Shown here one piece after another: positions 53,103-62,645 of a DNA stretch of 64,000 bases. The position numbers were made by a program, and so were the translations under genes. The stretch spans positions 39,478 to 103,477 of the forward strand of contig ALYD01000010.1 in NCBI GenBank assembly GCA_000513555.1. Direction: 5' to 3'. This stretch comes from Lachnospiraceae bacterium JC7 (lineage in GTDB: Bacteria > Bacillota > Clostridia > Lachnospirales > Lachnospiraceae). The notes beneath the pieces are model-generated. The model was not told where the DNA came from, made no database searches, and worked only from the letters and a program-made list of their open reading frames with translations. Position 1 is the first letter of the stretch; every line of letters starts with the position of its first letter.

Positions 53103-54170
53103 ATGGAAAAGATCAAAGCGGTTCGTATCATGGAACCTGAGGATCTCAGGATAGTCGAAGAAGCAAAACCTGAGATAGACGAGAAGAATAACGTTCTCGT
53201 ACAGGTCAAGGCATCGGGTCTTTGCGGATCAGATGCAGGTATATATCATGGAACAAATGCGGCGGCTACTTATCCGAGGATCATCGGTCATGAGATCGTC
53301 GGAGAAGTGGTTCAGTGTGGCCCCACAGCGAAGAAAGTCAAAGTGGGGGACAGGGTCATCATAGATCAGGTCACAGCCTGCGGACATTGTTACGCTTGCA
53401 GACACGGACGTCCTAATGTATGTCAGAATCTGCAGGTGAGAGGCGTACATATCGATGGCGGCTATCGTGAGTTCATAGCTGTACCGGATGAGCATTGCTA
53501 CATCCTTCCAGATGGACTCCGCTATGTGGATGCGGTTCTCATCGAGCCTACCACCATTGCGGTTCAGGCATGTTCAAGGGCGGAAATAAAGGAGGATGAT
53601 GAAGTCCTCATCAACGGGCAGGGAGCTCTCGGCGCCAGAATGCTTTCCATCGTTAAGCTGTATCATCCGAAGAAGATAATTGTTTCCGATATCTTTGATG
53701 AGAAGCTTCAGGAGGCTCTTGGAAACGGAGCAGATGTTGCCATCAATCCCATGAAGGAGAATTTCGCAGAGCGGCTTAAGGAAGTGACATCGGATGGTTA
53801 CGGTCCGACAGTTTCCATCGACTGTGCCTGCACGAAGGATTCCCTCGGAACTCTTATCGGAGTCACAGGCAACGCAGGACGTGTCATCACCATGGGCTTC
53901 ACCACAAGTCCTACAGAAGTAACGAATTTCGGAATCACATCCAAGGAGCTGGATATCAGAGGCTCCAGACTTCAGAACAGAAAGTTCCAGGAGGTCATAG
54001 ATCTCGTGAAGGAAGGCAAGGTAGACCTGGATCACAAGATATCCCATGTCTGTGATTTCCGTGAGGCCCAGTCGGCCTTTGACTTCAACGACACTCACGA
54101 TCCGTCCATAAGAAAGATCGTTTTCACCATGGATGGGGAGCCTTATAAGGTAAAGCCTGACGAGGATTAA
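53103..54170 (+). CDS. Zinc-dependent alcohol/polyol dehydrogenase
   Basis: 355 residues, medium-chain dehydrogenase. Catalytic zinc site C-G-S-D and GHEIVGEV, structural zinc cysteines in ACGHCYACRHGRPNVC, a Rossmann motif VLINGQGALGARML and a C-terminal region (KVDLDHKISH) like sorbitol, threonine or idonate/gulonate dehydrogenases. Oxidises a secondary hydroxyl with NAD(P). In a TRAP operon it probably oxidises the imported sugar acid or polyol. Confidence 0.88.
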   Translation: MEKIKAVRIMEPEDLRIVEEAKPEIDEKNNVLVQVKASGLCGSDAGIYHGTNAAATYPRIIGHEIVGEVVQCGPTAKKVKVGDRVIIDQVTACGHCYACRHGRPNVCQNLQVRGVHIDGGYREFIAVPDEHCYILPDGLRYVDAVLIEPTTIAVQACSRAEIKEDDEVLINGQGALGARMLSIVKLYHPKKIIVSDIFDEKLQEALGNGADVAINPMKENFAERLKEVTSDGYGPTVSIDCACTKDSLGTLIGVTGNAGRVITMGFTTSPTEVTNFGITSKELDIRGSRLQNRKFQEVIDLVKEGKVDLDHKISHVCDFREAQSAFDFNDTHDPSIRKIVFTMDGEPYKVKPDED

Positions 54171-54186
54171 AAGAAGAAAGTTACGG

Positions 54187-54210
54187 GCCGGGTTCTTTCA
54201 AACCCGGCTC
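54187..54210 (+). other. Intercistronic hairpin in the TRAP/oxidoreductase operon
   Basis: GCCGGGTT-CTTTC-AAACCCGGC, a strong stem with no T tract, just upstream of the next gene's ribosome site. It may separate expression levels of transporter and oxidoreductase genes. Confidence 0.5.
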
Positions 54211-54230
54211 TTGAATCATGGGGGATGAAA

Positions 54231-55703
54231 ATGGAAATATTTGATGTTTTGATAATAGGCGGTGGAGTGGTAGGTTCGGCCATCGCGAGACAGCTTTCCA
54301 GATACAGACTGAAGATCGGTGTGCTGGAGAAGAACCTTGATGTATGTTATGAGACCAGCGGAAGAAATACGGGAGTCTGCCATGGTGGATTTGCCTATGA
54401 CCCGGGCTCGCTGAAAGCGCGACTCTGTGTTAAAGGCAATCAGATGATGGGGGACCTTGCAGAGGAACTGGATTTCAGCTTTAAGCGCTGCGGCAAGGTT
54501 CTGGTAGGTTTCACAGATGAGGAGAGAGCAAGGCTTCATGAGGTTATGGAGCAGGGAGAGAAAAACGGAGTTAAGCATCTTTCTATCATAGAGAAGGAAA
54601 GGCTTCACGAGCTGGTTCCCACGGTTGAAGGGGAGTTCGCCATGTATTCGCCTGATTCGGGGATCCTCGACCCCTTTATGCTGACCATAGCTCTTGCGGA
54701 GAATGCCCACCGGAACGGTGTCAGTTATTTCCTGGATAACGAGGTGGTAGGCATACACAGAGAAGAAGATGATACATGGACAGTATCCGCTAAGCATGGT
54801 GAGCCCAATGCTTCCGGCTATGCAACATACCACACCAGATGGGTGATAAATGCAGCAGGTCTCGGATGCGGAGTGATCTCTGACATGCTGGGATTAACAG
54901 GCAACAGGATCATAGGCTCCAAGGATGATTACATTATCCTGGACAACAGACTTTCGAAGCTTGTGCCCATGCCGATCTATACGGTTCCCTCCAACACATA
55001 TATGGGCATCCATGTTTCCGTCACAACAGACGGAAATGTACTTCTGGGACCGACTGCTGAAGATACGGAAGATCTTCACTGGTATGGTGTGGCACAGAAG
55101 AATCTCGATTATCTGTATCAGGAAGCCACAAAGATCTGGCCTCATGTGAACAGAGGCGATTACATAAGAACTTATACAGGTATCCTTCCCAAATGGATAG
55201 ACGAGAACGGAAAGATACAGGACTTCAAGATAGAGATCGTGGATGATGTGGCTCCGCATGCAGTGAATCTCGTAGGCATCGAATCTCCGGGACTTACAGC
55301 GTCCGTAGCCATAGCTGACTATGTGATCGAACTGATGAAGGCCCGTATGGATCTTATGGAGGACCCGTCCTTTGTACCTGTAAGAAAAGGCATAAAGAAA
55401 TTTGCGGAGATGAGTGAGGAAGAACAGGCCGAGTGCATCCGCAGGAACCCTGATTACGGTGAGCTCATATGCAGGTGTCAGAAGGTGACAAAGGCAGAGA
55501 TACTTGAGGCTGTGAGAAATCCTCTCGGGGTACATACCATGGTGGGGGTGAAATATCGTACCCGTAGCATGATGGGAAGATGTCAGGGCGGCTACTGCCA
55601 GATGCGTATCGCGGAGCTTCTGGAAAAAGAGTACGGCATCAGGGATACGGAACTTGAATATAACAGACAGGGCTCGCAGCTATTTTTCGGAGCGGTCAGA
55701 TAA
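54231..55703 (+). CDS. GlpA-like FAD-dependent oxidoreductase with BFD-type [2Fe-2S] domain
   Basis: 490 residues if starting at the ATG at 54231 (GGGGG six bases upstream; an in-frame ATG at 54225 is only one base after it). FAD-binding IFDVLIIGGGVVGSAIAR, a glycine-oxidase/G3P-dehydrogenase core (GVCHGGFAYDPGSLKARLC, YTGILPKW), and a C-terminal BFD-like domain with cysteines in LICRCQKVTKAEIL and GRCQGGYCQM. Resembles anaerobic glycerol-3-phosphate dehydrogenase subunit A. Works with the next two gene products. Confidence 0.88.
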   Translation: MEIFDVLIIGGGVVGSAIARQLSRYRLKIGVLEKNLDVCYETSGRNTGVCHGGFAYDPGSLKARLCVKGNQMMGDLAEELDFSFKRCGKVLVGFTDEERARLHEVMEQGEKNGVKHLSIIEKERLHELVPTVEGEFAMYSPDSGILDPFMLTIALAENAHRNGVSYFLDNEVVGIHREEDDTWTVSAKHGEPNASGYATYHTRWVINAAGLGCGVISDMLGLTGNRIIGSKDDYIILDNRLSKLVPMPIYTVPSNTYMGIHVSVTTDGNVLLGPTAEDTEDLHWYGVAQKNLDYLYQEATKIWPHVNRGDYIRTYTGILPKWIDENGKIQDFKIEIVDDVAPHAVNLVGIESPGLTASVAIADYVIELMKARMDLMEDPSFVPVRKGIKKFAEMSEEEQAECIRRNPDYGELICRCQKVTKAEILEAVRNPLGVHTMVGVKYRTRSMMGRCQGGYCQMRIAELLEKEYGIRDTELEYNRQGSQLFFGAVR

Positions 55704-55728
55704 ATTGGCGAATATATGAGGAAAAGGT

Positions 55729-56970
55729 ATGAGCGAAGAAATTAAAAATATAGATGTTCTTATCGTTGGGGGAGGCCCTGCGGGACTCAGTGCGGCGGTG
55801 GAGCTCTGGAAGAAGGGTGTGAGAGACATCCTTATAGTTGAACGTGAAAAGCATCTCGGGGGTATACTCCGCCAGTGCATACATGACGGTTTTGGACTTA
55901 CGAGATTCGGAGTGACACTTAGCGGTCCGGAATATGCCGGAAGATTCATTTCGGAGGTCCGTGAACTCGGGATACCGTATATGGTAAATGCCGCCGTGAC
56001 CGATGTTACCGGTGACCGTTTAGTCACAGTCGTGACACCGGACGGACTCCTCAGATATCAGGCGAAGGCTGTGGTTCTTACCATGGGCTGCCGTGAAAGA
56101 ACGAGAGGGGCTCTTGCCATACCCGGGGAGCGTCCTGCGGGAGTTTTCACCGCGGGAGTGGCACAGGCCTATATCAATCTGTACAACAAGATGCCGGCTA
56201 AAGAGGTGGTGATACTGGGATCCGGAGACATTGGCATGATCATGGCCAGACGTCTGACACTGGAAGGGGCTCATGTGAAAGCTGTTTATGAGGTGCAGCC
56301 ATATCCTTCCGGGCTTCCGAGAAATATAGAGCAGTGTCTCAATGACTACAACATCCCTTTGTATCTGAGTCATACAGTGACGGAAATTCATGGAGACAGA
56401 CGACTTAAGGGCGTTACCATCTCCGAAGTGGATGAAAAGTTCCGCCCGATTCCGGGGACGGAGGAGTATGTGGAATGTGACACGCTTATCCTTTCTGTTG
56501 GACTTCTTCCGGAGAATGAGCTGTCCCTTGACGCGGGAGTTGTGCTGGATAAGCGTACCAGAGGAGCCGTGGTGGATGAGCATTATCAGACAAGCGTACC
56601 CGGAATCTTCGCGGCAGGAAATGTGCTTCATGTTCATGATCTGGTTGATTTTGTATCTATGGAGGCGGAGCAGCTCGCGGATCATGTGGCCAGGTTCATA
56701 AGGGAAGGAGGTCTTTCCGAATGTGATGTGAAGCTAAGCTATGACGGAAATATAAATCACACCATTCCCCAGAAGGTCAGTGGCGATGAAAAGTTCAGAC
56801 TGTCCCTGAGGGTGAGCCGTCCTATGAAGGATGTAAGGATAGTGGTCAGTCAGGACGGCAGAGAGCTTGCTTCAAAGAAAATGAAAAAAGCACTGCCTGC
56901 GGAAATGGTGCAGCTTGATGTAGAAGGCGTGAAAAGTGGCGCCGGAGACCTTCAAGTGTGCGTGGTGTGA
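55729..56970 (+). CDS. FAD/NAD(P)-dependent oxidoreductase (pyridine nucleotide-disulfide-type, GlpB-associated)
   Basis: 413 residues, start with AGGAAAAGGT upstream. FAD motif VLIVGGGPAGLSAAVEL, second dinucleotide fold EVVILGSGDIGMIMARRL, and the FAD-closing GIFAAGNVLHVHDLVD. Hydrogen or electron carrier partner of the preceding GlpA-like protein, passing electrons to NAD or the quinone pool. In Firmicutes this trio (GlpA-like, this protein, DUF1667) is a recurrent set. Substrate unknown. Confidence 0.88.
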   Translation: MSEEIKNIDVLIVGGGPAGLSAAVELWKKGVRDILIVEREKHLGGILRQCIHDGFGLTRFGVTLSGPEYAGRFISEVRELGIPYMVNAAVTDVTGDRLVTVVTPDGLLRYQAKAVVLTMGCRERTRGALAIPGERPAGVFTAGVAQAYINLYNKMPAKEVVILGSGDIGMIMARRLTLEGAHVKAVYEVQPYPSGLPRNIEQCLNDYNIPLYLSHTVTEIHGDRRLKGVTISEVDEKFRPIPGTEEYVECDTLILSVGLLPENELSLDAGVVLDKRTRGAVVDEHYQTSVPGIFAAGNVLHVHDLVDFVSMEAEQLADHVARFIREGGLSECDVKLSYDGNINHTIPQKVSGDEKFRLSLRVSRPMKDVRIVVSQDGRELASKKMKKALPAEMVQLDVEGVKSGAGDLQVCVV

Positions 56971-57026
56971 ATGTTTTTGACAGAAAAAACTTGGCTGCTG
57001 ATGAAAGCGGTGGAATGGAGTTTGAT

Positions 57027-57407
57027 ATGAAGAGGACTTTTACGTGTATCGTATGCCCCAACGGTTGTGAGATAACAGCGGACTATGAAGAAAATGAGGG
57101 TAAGGTCAATGTTACTGCCGTGAGTGGAAATCTCTGCCCGAGGGGTAAGGAGTATGTGGCTCAGGAACTGACAGATCCGAGACGTACCATAGCATCGTCT
57201 GTGCGTGTGGAGAATGGGGAGTTTCCGCTTGCCAGCGTAAGGCTTACAGCTCCCATACCTAAAGACAGGATTTTCGATGCCATGGAGGAGATAAGAAAGT
57301 GTTCATTGAAAGCACCTGTGAAAACAGGGACAGTACTTATTCATGACATACTGGGTCTCGGCAGTGATGTGATCATCACGAAGGATGTTGAGGCTGTTCC
57401 TGCATGA
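57027..57407 (+). CDS. DUF1667 protein (cysteine-rich partner of GlpA/GlpB-like pair)
   Basis: 126 residues from the ATG at 57027 (GGAGTTTGAT upstream); the GTG at 56958 would overlap the preceding gene. N-terminal FTCIVCPNGCEI and GNLCPRGKEY supply the conserved cysteines expected to hold a metal or iron-sulfur centre, followed by RTIASSVRVENGEFPLASVR and IPKDRIFDAMEEI. Ends the operon. Confidence 0.88.
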   Translation: MKRTFTCIVCPNGCEITADYEENEGKVNVTAVSGNLCPRGKEYVAQELTDPRRTIASSVRVENGEFPLASVRLTAPIPKDRIFDAMEEIRKCSLKAPVKTGTVLIHDILGLGSDVIITKDVEAVPA

Positions 57408-57554
57408 GCTGTAAGAAAAACGGTGAAAGAATGCAGGTTATAATATGAAGAAAGAGTGCGTATTCGGATTTGTGAAAATCGGATGCGCATTTTTCGTTGA
57501 AGTTATTGTTTCAACATGATAAAAATGTGGATTTAAATGTTGTGTAAAATCTAA

Positions 57555-57614
57555 TTGACAATATACCCCCACAGGGTATATCATACCAGCTGTAAAGATA
57601 CCCCTCGGGGGTAT
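57555..57614 (+). promoter_or_regulatory. copA promoter with two CsoR-like copper operators
   Basis: TTGACA (57555) with TATCAT 18 bases downstream overlaps ATACCCC-CAC-AGGGTAT (57563-57579); a second, perfect ATACCCC-TCG-GGGGTAT lies at 57598-57614, centres 35 bases apart. These match the pseudopalindromic CsoR operator type found upstream of Firmicutes copper ATPase genes. Copper would release the repressor. Confidence 0.75.
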
Positions 57615-57656
57615 AATGGTGAGGTATACATCAGCGTTTAGACGCGAGGAGAAAAT

Positions 57657-60269
57657 ATGGAGCAGTATAAGGTCACAGGAATGAGCTGTGCTGCCTGCCA
57701 GACAAGAGTCGAAAAGGCGGTAAGCTCGGTTAAAGGAGTTGAGAGCTGTGCTGTAAGCCTTTTGACAAATTCAATGGGTGTGGAAGGTACAGCTTCTCCG
57801 GAAGAAATAATAGCAGCAGTTGAGGCGGCAGGTTACGGTGCCAGTGTGAAGGGCGGATCCGAAGCAGGGAGTTCGGCGGTGAGCCGGGATGATTCGCTGG
57901 AGGATACCGAGACGCCGAAGATGAAGAAGAGGCTGGTGGCATCGATCATTCTCCTGATACCGCTTTTGTATGTGTCTATGGGACATATGCTGTGGGACTG
58001 GCCGCTTCCGGGATTTCTGGATGGAAATCATGTTGCCATGGGTCTGTATCAGTTATTGCTGGCAGGCTTTGTTATGGTGATCAACCAGAAGTTTTTCATA
58101 AGCGGATTTAAAGGACTCATCCACGGTTCGCCAAATATGGATACGCTGGTGGCATTGGGATCAACGGCATCCTACGCATATAGTGTATTCGCTCTTTTTG
58201 CCATGACATGGGCTGTCCTTGATAACGATAAGGATCTGGTCATTTACTATATGAATCAGTTCTATTTCGAAGCAGCGGCGACTATCCTTACTCTCATAAC
58301 AGTGGGTAAGATGCTGGAGGCAAGGTCGAAGGGAAAGACCACAAATGCACTTAAAGGACTTATGGACCTTTCTCCTAAGACTGCGGTTGTCCTTCGTGAC
58401 GGGGCTGAGGTCAAAGTGCCTATCGAAGACGTGAAGGTCGGAGACAGGTTTGTGGTCAGACCCGGAGACAGTATACCGGTAGACGGTATCGTAAAGGAGG
58501 GAGAGAGCGCTGTCAATGAATCTGCATTGACAGGAGAGAGCCTTCCGGTGGAAAAGGCGCCCGGAGAAAAGGTATATGCAGCGACCATCAATACATCAGG
58601 ATATATGGTGTGTGAGGCCTCAAGGGTAGGTGAGGACACGACTCTTTCTGCCATCATAAAGATGGTGAGTGATGCAGCGGCAACAAAGGCACCTATCGCA
58701 AAGATCGCGGATAAGGTCTCGGGAGTTTTCGTTCCGGTGGTCATCGGAATAGCAGTTGTCACATTTTTGGCCTGGATTCTGGCAGGCCAGAGCTTTGGAT
58801 ATGCCGTGGCGAGAGCGGTATCGGTTCTCGTTATCAGCTGCCCGTGTGCCCTAGGTCTCGCAACTCCCGTTGCCATAATGGTAGGAAACGGCGTTGCGGC
58901 AAAGAGCGGAATACTGTTCAAGACAGCGGCATCTCTTGAGCAGGCAGGAAAAACTCAGATAGTTGCCCTCGATAAGACCGGAACCATCACAACAGGCGAA
59001 ATGAAGGTGACGGATCTCATTCCTGCGGAGGGTGTAAGTGAGGAGGAACTTCTTCAGGTTGCTTATGCTCTTGAGTCAAAGAGCGAACATCCTATTTCGA
59101 AAGCTGTCACAGAATACGCAGGAGAAAGAAACACAGTTCTTTCAGAGACAACCGAGTTTGAAGCATTGTCCGGAAACGGACTTAGGGCAAAGCTTGGTTC
59201 GGATGAGATCTACGGAGGAAGTGCCAAATACATAGCCGGAGTTGTGGGCGGACTAAAGGCTGAGACAAAGAGCGGAATAGAGGTATTGGCAAAAGAAGGA
59301 AAGACTCCTGTTCTCGTTGCAAAGGCGGGCAGGCTCCTTGGAATAATCGGTGTTTCGGATATAATTAAAGAAGATTCACCTGAAGCCATCTCTGAGTTAA
59401 AGAAGCTGGGGATCCATGTGGTTATGCTCACCGGCGATAATGAGATCACTGCGGCGGCCATCGCAAAGCAGGCAGGCGTTGACGAAGTGGTTGCTTCTGT
59501 GAAGCCTGACGGCAAGGAAGCAGTAGTAAGAAAGCTGATGGATCACGGAATGGTCACTATGGTGGGAGACGGCATCAATGATGCGCCGGCACTGACTTCG
59601 GCAAATCTCGGAATCGCCATAGGCGCAGGAACAGACGTTGCCATAGATGCGGCAGACGTTGTTCTCATGAAGAACAGCATCAAGGATGTTGCGGCGGCCA
59701 TAAGGATCTCCAGAAGTACCCTGAGGAACATTCATGAGAATCTGTTCTGGGCATTTTTCTATAATGTTTTGGGAATCCCTCTTGCAGCAGGCTGTTATGT
59801 TGCTGCCTTCGGATGGACACTTAATCCTATATTCGGAGCGGCGGCCATGGGTCTTTCAAGTTTCTGTGTAGTGTCCAATGCATTGCGCCTCAACTGGATA
59901 AAGCCATATGACAGTTCAAAGGACAGAGAGATAAAAAATGCCATAAATGGAAATCTGATACAGCAGGCATCAACAACTGAAGACTCTGAAGATAAAATGT
60001 CTCAAGTTGAAGCAGATAAAGAAACAATAAGTGACGAAACAGGAAAGGAAACAAAAGAAATGAAGATTACAGTTAAGGGAATGATGTGTGGACATTGTGA
60101 GGCTCATGTAAAGAAGGCTCTTGAGGCGATCGAGGGTATCGAGAGTGCAGTTGCATCACATGCAGACAATCTTGTAACTATTACAAACTCAAAGGAAATT
60201 GATGAGGCTCTTATCAAAGCAGCTGTTGAAGAAGCAGGATATGAGTACTGTGGAATGATAGAGAAGTAA
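57657..60269 (+). CDS. copA: Copper-exporting P-type ATPase with N- and C-terminal HMA domains
   Basis: 870 residues. N-terminal HMA domain with metal motif GMSCAACQ, membrane spans, actuator TGES, metal-passage motif [11 protein letters not shown], phosphorylation DKTGTIT (Asp about 439), and [10 protein letters not shown] hinge. Unusually, a second HMA domain ([11 protein letters not shown], about 802-870) is joined at the C-terminus by a Glu/Thr-rich linker. Pumps Cu(I) out of the cell. An in-frame ATG at 60060 with GGAAAGGAA upstream could also start a free 69-residue CopZ-like chaperone. Confidence 0.93.
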   Translation: MEQYKVTGMSCAACQTRVEKAVSSVKGVESCAVSLLTNSMGVEGTASPEEIIAAVEAAGYGASVKGGSEAGSSAVSRDDSLEDTETPKMKKRLVASIILLIPLLYVSMGHMLWDWPLPGFLDGNHVAMGLYQLLLAGFVMVINQKFFISGFKGLIHGSPNMDTLVALGSTASYAYSVFALFAMTWAVLDNDKDLVIYYMNQFYFEAAATILTLITVGKMLEARSKGKTTNALKGLMDLSPKTAVVLRDGAEVKVPIEDVKVGDRFVVRPGDSIPVDGIVKEGESAVNESALTGESLPVEKAPGEKVYAATINTSGYMVCEASRVGEDTTLSAIIKMVSDAAATKAPIAKIADKVSGVFVPVVIGIAVVTFLAWILAGQSFGYAVARAVSVLVISCPCALGLATPVAIMVGNGVAAKSGILFKTAASLEQAGKTQIVALDKTGTITTGEMKVTDLIPAEGVSEEELLQVAYALESKSEHPISKAVTEYAGERNTVLSETTEFEALSGNGLRAKLGSDEIYGGSAKYIAGVVGGLKAETKSGIEVLAKEGKTPVLVAKAGRLLGIIGVSDIIKEDSPEAISELKKLGIHVVMLTGDNEITAAAIAKQAGVDEVVASVKPDGKEAVVRKLMDHGMVTMVGDGINDAPALTSANLGIAIGAGTDVAIDAADVVLMKNSIKDVAAAIRISRSTLRNIHENLFWAFFYNVLGIPLAAGCYVAAFGWTLNPIFGAAAMGLSSFCVVSNALRLNWIKPYDSSKDREIKNAINGNLIQQASTTEDSEDKMSQVEADKETISDETGKETKEMKITVKGMMCGHCEAHVKKALEAIEGIESAVASHADNLVTITNSKEIDEALIKAAVEEAGYEYCGMIEK

Positions 60270-60370
60270 GATACATATATCCTCATAATTCCATCTCAGA
60301 GAGGCTGGACAAATTCCTGAGAAACATTACCGTCTCGAAAGAGTGATAAGCGGCGGAATAAGGTAGAACA

Positions 60371-60405
60371 GGCGACTCATCATGTGATGGGCCGCCCTTT
60401 TTTTT
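60371..60405 (+). terminator. Rho-independent terminator after copA
   Basis: GGCGACTCATCA-TG-TGATGGGCCGCC followed by a run of T to 60405. Confidence 0.88.
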
Positions 60406-60485
60406 GTGATTTATCCGGATAGAGTAAAACTCGCATCATGTCATATTCTGATGTTAAGTCCTTGGGGTACTTTTGCTGAATCCTG

Positions 60486-61376
60486 CTATTTTATATAACT
60501 GTCATATGTTCTCATCAGTATCATGAGAAGGTCCTTCAATGCGGCACTGATGATTTTGCTTTTCGGATAAGTGATCACTATATGGTAAACCGCGCCGGGT
60601 ACTAAGGAGAAAGCAACATACCGGTTATTTGCTTCATGGAATTTTGGCACAAAGCATATACCGTTTCCGCTGAGCATAAGTTCGATGGCAGATTCTATTT
60701 CGCTGACTTCGCGAATGGATCTGGGAATGAATCTGTTTTGCTGAAAGATTCTTGAACTGAGCTGTCGGGCCACCGTTTCATTAGGCGGAAGTATGAAAAT
60801 GTCTTCGGAAAGACATTCAAAAGATACTCCTTCTTTTCGGAAACGATTGATCATGGGGTGACCATAGGGCAGAGCGAGCTCAAGCTCAGTAGTTCTCAGA
60901 GGAATATAACTGAGCAGCGTATTGGAAAGGTCGCTTGTGGCTGTTATGGCAAAATCGGCAATGCCGTTTGACAGGTAATCCTTGGCGGAAGCGGCGGTGC
61001 CGTAAAGTGTGTTAATGTATATGTCGGGATGAATCTTCCGGAATTCGGTCAGAACCCCCGGAAGGTCCTTCAGCAGACCCTTTGTGTAAACAAATGTTAT
61101 TTCCTTGTTTTTTCTGCTGCGGACTTTACTGATATCCCTGAGGGCATGTTTGTAGATATTGAGGGCGCCCTGTGCACCGTTAATGTAGATCTTTCCGGCA
61201 TCGGTTAGAAAGAGTTCGTTTTTTTCTTTATAGAAAAGCGGGGTTCCTATGTCGTTCTCAACCTTTTTTATCTGCTGTGACAGTGCGGATTGGGATATAT
61301 TGAGCTTCACAGCAGCTCTTGACTGAGACTGTTCCTGGGATACGGTTATGATGCATTCAAGCAGTTTTGTATTCAT
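60486..61376 (-). CDS. LysR-family transcriptional regulator
   Basis: 296 residues. Winged HTH at the N-terminus (QSRAAVKLNISQSALSQQIK), then a periplasmic-binding-like ligand domain (YINTLYGTAASAKDYLSNGI, DFAITA). The second half of the ligand domain contains IELMLSGNGICFVPK. It is encoded just downstream (minus strand) of another LysR gene. Effector unknown. Confidence 0.9.
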   Translation of the reverse strand: MNTKLLECIITVSQEQSQSRAAVKLNISQSALSQQIKKVENDIGTPLFYKEKNELFLTDAGKIYINGAQGALNIYKHALRDISKVRSRKNKEITFVYTKGLLKDLPGVLTEFRKIHPDIYINTLYGTAASAKDYLSNGIADFAITATSDLSNTLLSYIPLRTTELELALPYGHPMINRFRKEGVSFECLSEDIFILPPNETVARQLSSRIFQQNRFIPRSIREVSEIESAIELMLSGNGICFVPKFHEANNRYVAFSLVPGAVYHIVITYPKSKIISAALKDLLMILMRTYDSYIK

Positions 61377-61409
61377 TGGGGGGAGGCTCCTTCAGATATA
61401 GTGAAAATG

Positions 61410-62414
61410 TTATTCAGAGAACTCCTTTATTATGGAAGACATGGGTTCGCTTCCTGTGGGAGCGTGGTAAATTCTGGTTTTCCGGTCTGCCTGGTATGCA
61501 AGAAAGGCAAAGTACCGTATTGCTTCTGAAACCTCGGTGCCTTTCTTTAGAATGATTCCCAGATTCACATAGTATTTCGGATCTGTACGAAAAAATGCTA
61601 TATTTTTTTGACCTGCGCCAATTCTTGTGGCCGGAAGAAATCCCACACCTACTCCCTGTCTCACCATGTTTTCGATTATCAGGTTGTTGCCGGATTCGTA
61701 GGCATTAAGGGGATTGATACCTTGAGATGCAAGGATGCCGTCGGAAACAATGCGTATGGCATTGCCTTTACTGAGCCTTACAAATGCAGAATCTTTGAAG
61801 CATGATATGGGAACAGAGGGGATCGAATTCAAAACTGAACGGGGATCCGCATTGGTTATTGGGAGCTCTTCCGGTACATTCAGAAGTTCGCGATAGTAAG
61901 CCGGAGCAGCGATAACAATTTCTTCGAGAGAGGTTGTTATGTAGTCAAAACGGTCGCTTTCTGAATCTGCGAAAGCTCCGAGACCGAAGTCGACACTGCC
62001 ATCAGCCACTAAATTCAGGATGGAACTCATATAAGCTTCTTTGAGTTCCAGACGAATGTCGGGAAACCGTTTCGAAAAGGCAGTGTAAACTGTTCCAAAC
62101 ATCGATGAACCCCGAAGTGGTGAGGCTGCGATGCGCAGAATCTTCGATTCGGTGGTGCTGAGACGGTGTATAGACAGATATGTATGTTCCTTTAAGGCAA
62201 TGATCTTTTCGGCAGCTTCAAGATAGATTTTTCCGGCCGGGCTTGGAATCAGCTCCTTCTTCTCTCTATAGAAAAGATCGGTTTCCAGACGATCCTCCAG
62301 ACCTGAAAGAAATGCACTTAAAGTTGGCTGGGAAACACCCAGGACCTTTCCTGCTCTGGAAAGGTTCTTTTCTTTTGCTATTGTTGTAATATATATAAGT
62401 TCTTTGATATCCAT
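61410..62414 (-). CDS. LysR-family transcriptional regulator (likely controls the divergent transporter)
   Basis: 334 residues, slightly long for LysR. HTH SRAGKVLGVSQPTLSAFLSG, then the effector-binding domain (RLELKEAYMSSILNLVADG, DFGLGAFADSES, MVRQGVGVGFLPATRI). No clear ribosome site precedes the ATG. Divergent from the anion transporter gene with 231 bases between, the usual arrangement for a local activator. Confidence 0.88.
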   Translation of the reverse strand: MDIKELIYITTIAKEKNLSRAGKVLGVSQPTLSAFLSGLEDRLETDLFYREKKELIPSPAGKIYLEAAEKIIALKEHTYLSIHRLSTTESKILRIAASPLRGSSMFGTVYTAFSKRFPDIRLELKEAYMSSILNLVADGSVDFGLGAFADSESDRFDYITTSLEEIVIAAPAYYRELLNVPEELPITNADPRSVLNSIPSVPISCFKDSAFVRLSKGNAIRIVSDGILASQGINPLNAYESGNNLIIENMVRQGVGVGFLPATRIGAGQKNIAFFRTDPKYYVNLGIILKKGTEVSEAIRYFAFLAYQADRKTRIYHAPTGSEPMSSIIKEFSE

Positions 62415-62645
62415 TATTTTGTTTGATTATGGGAGTAAATGTGAACCTAAAGAGGTTCTATACTTAATTGCAACGCTAACATCATATAGTACTGGCATTG
62501 GCATATGAGATGTATAGTTTTTTCTTATAGATTATATAGGCTTGGGCTACTGTTTTCAAGAAAATACATAAAGTAGAATACTACTATCAAAAGTTCGGAA
62601 CTTTACGTGATGCATTAAAAAATAAATGTCTATCTGGAGGAGATA

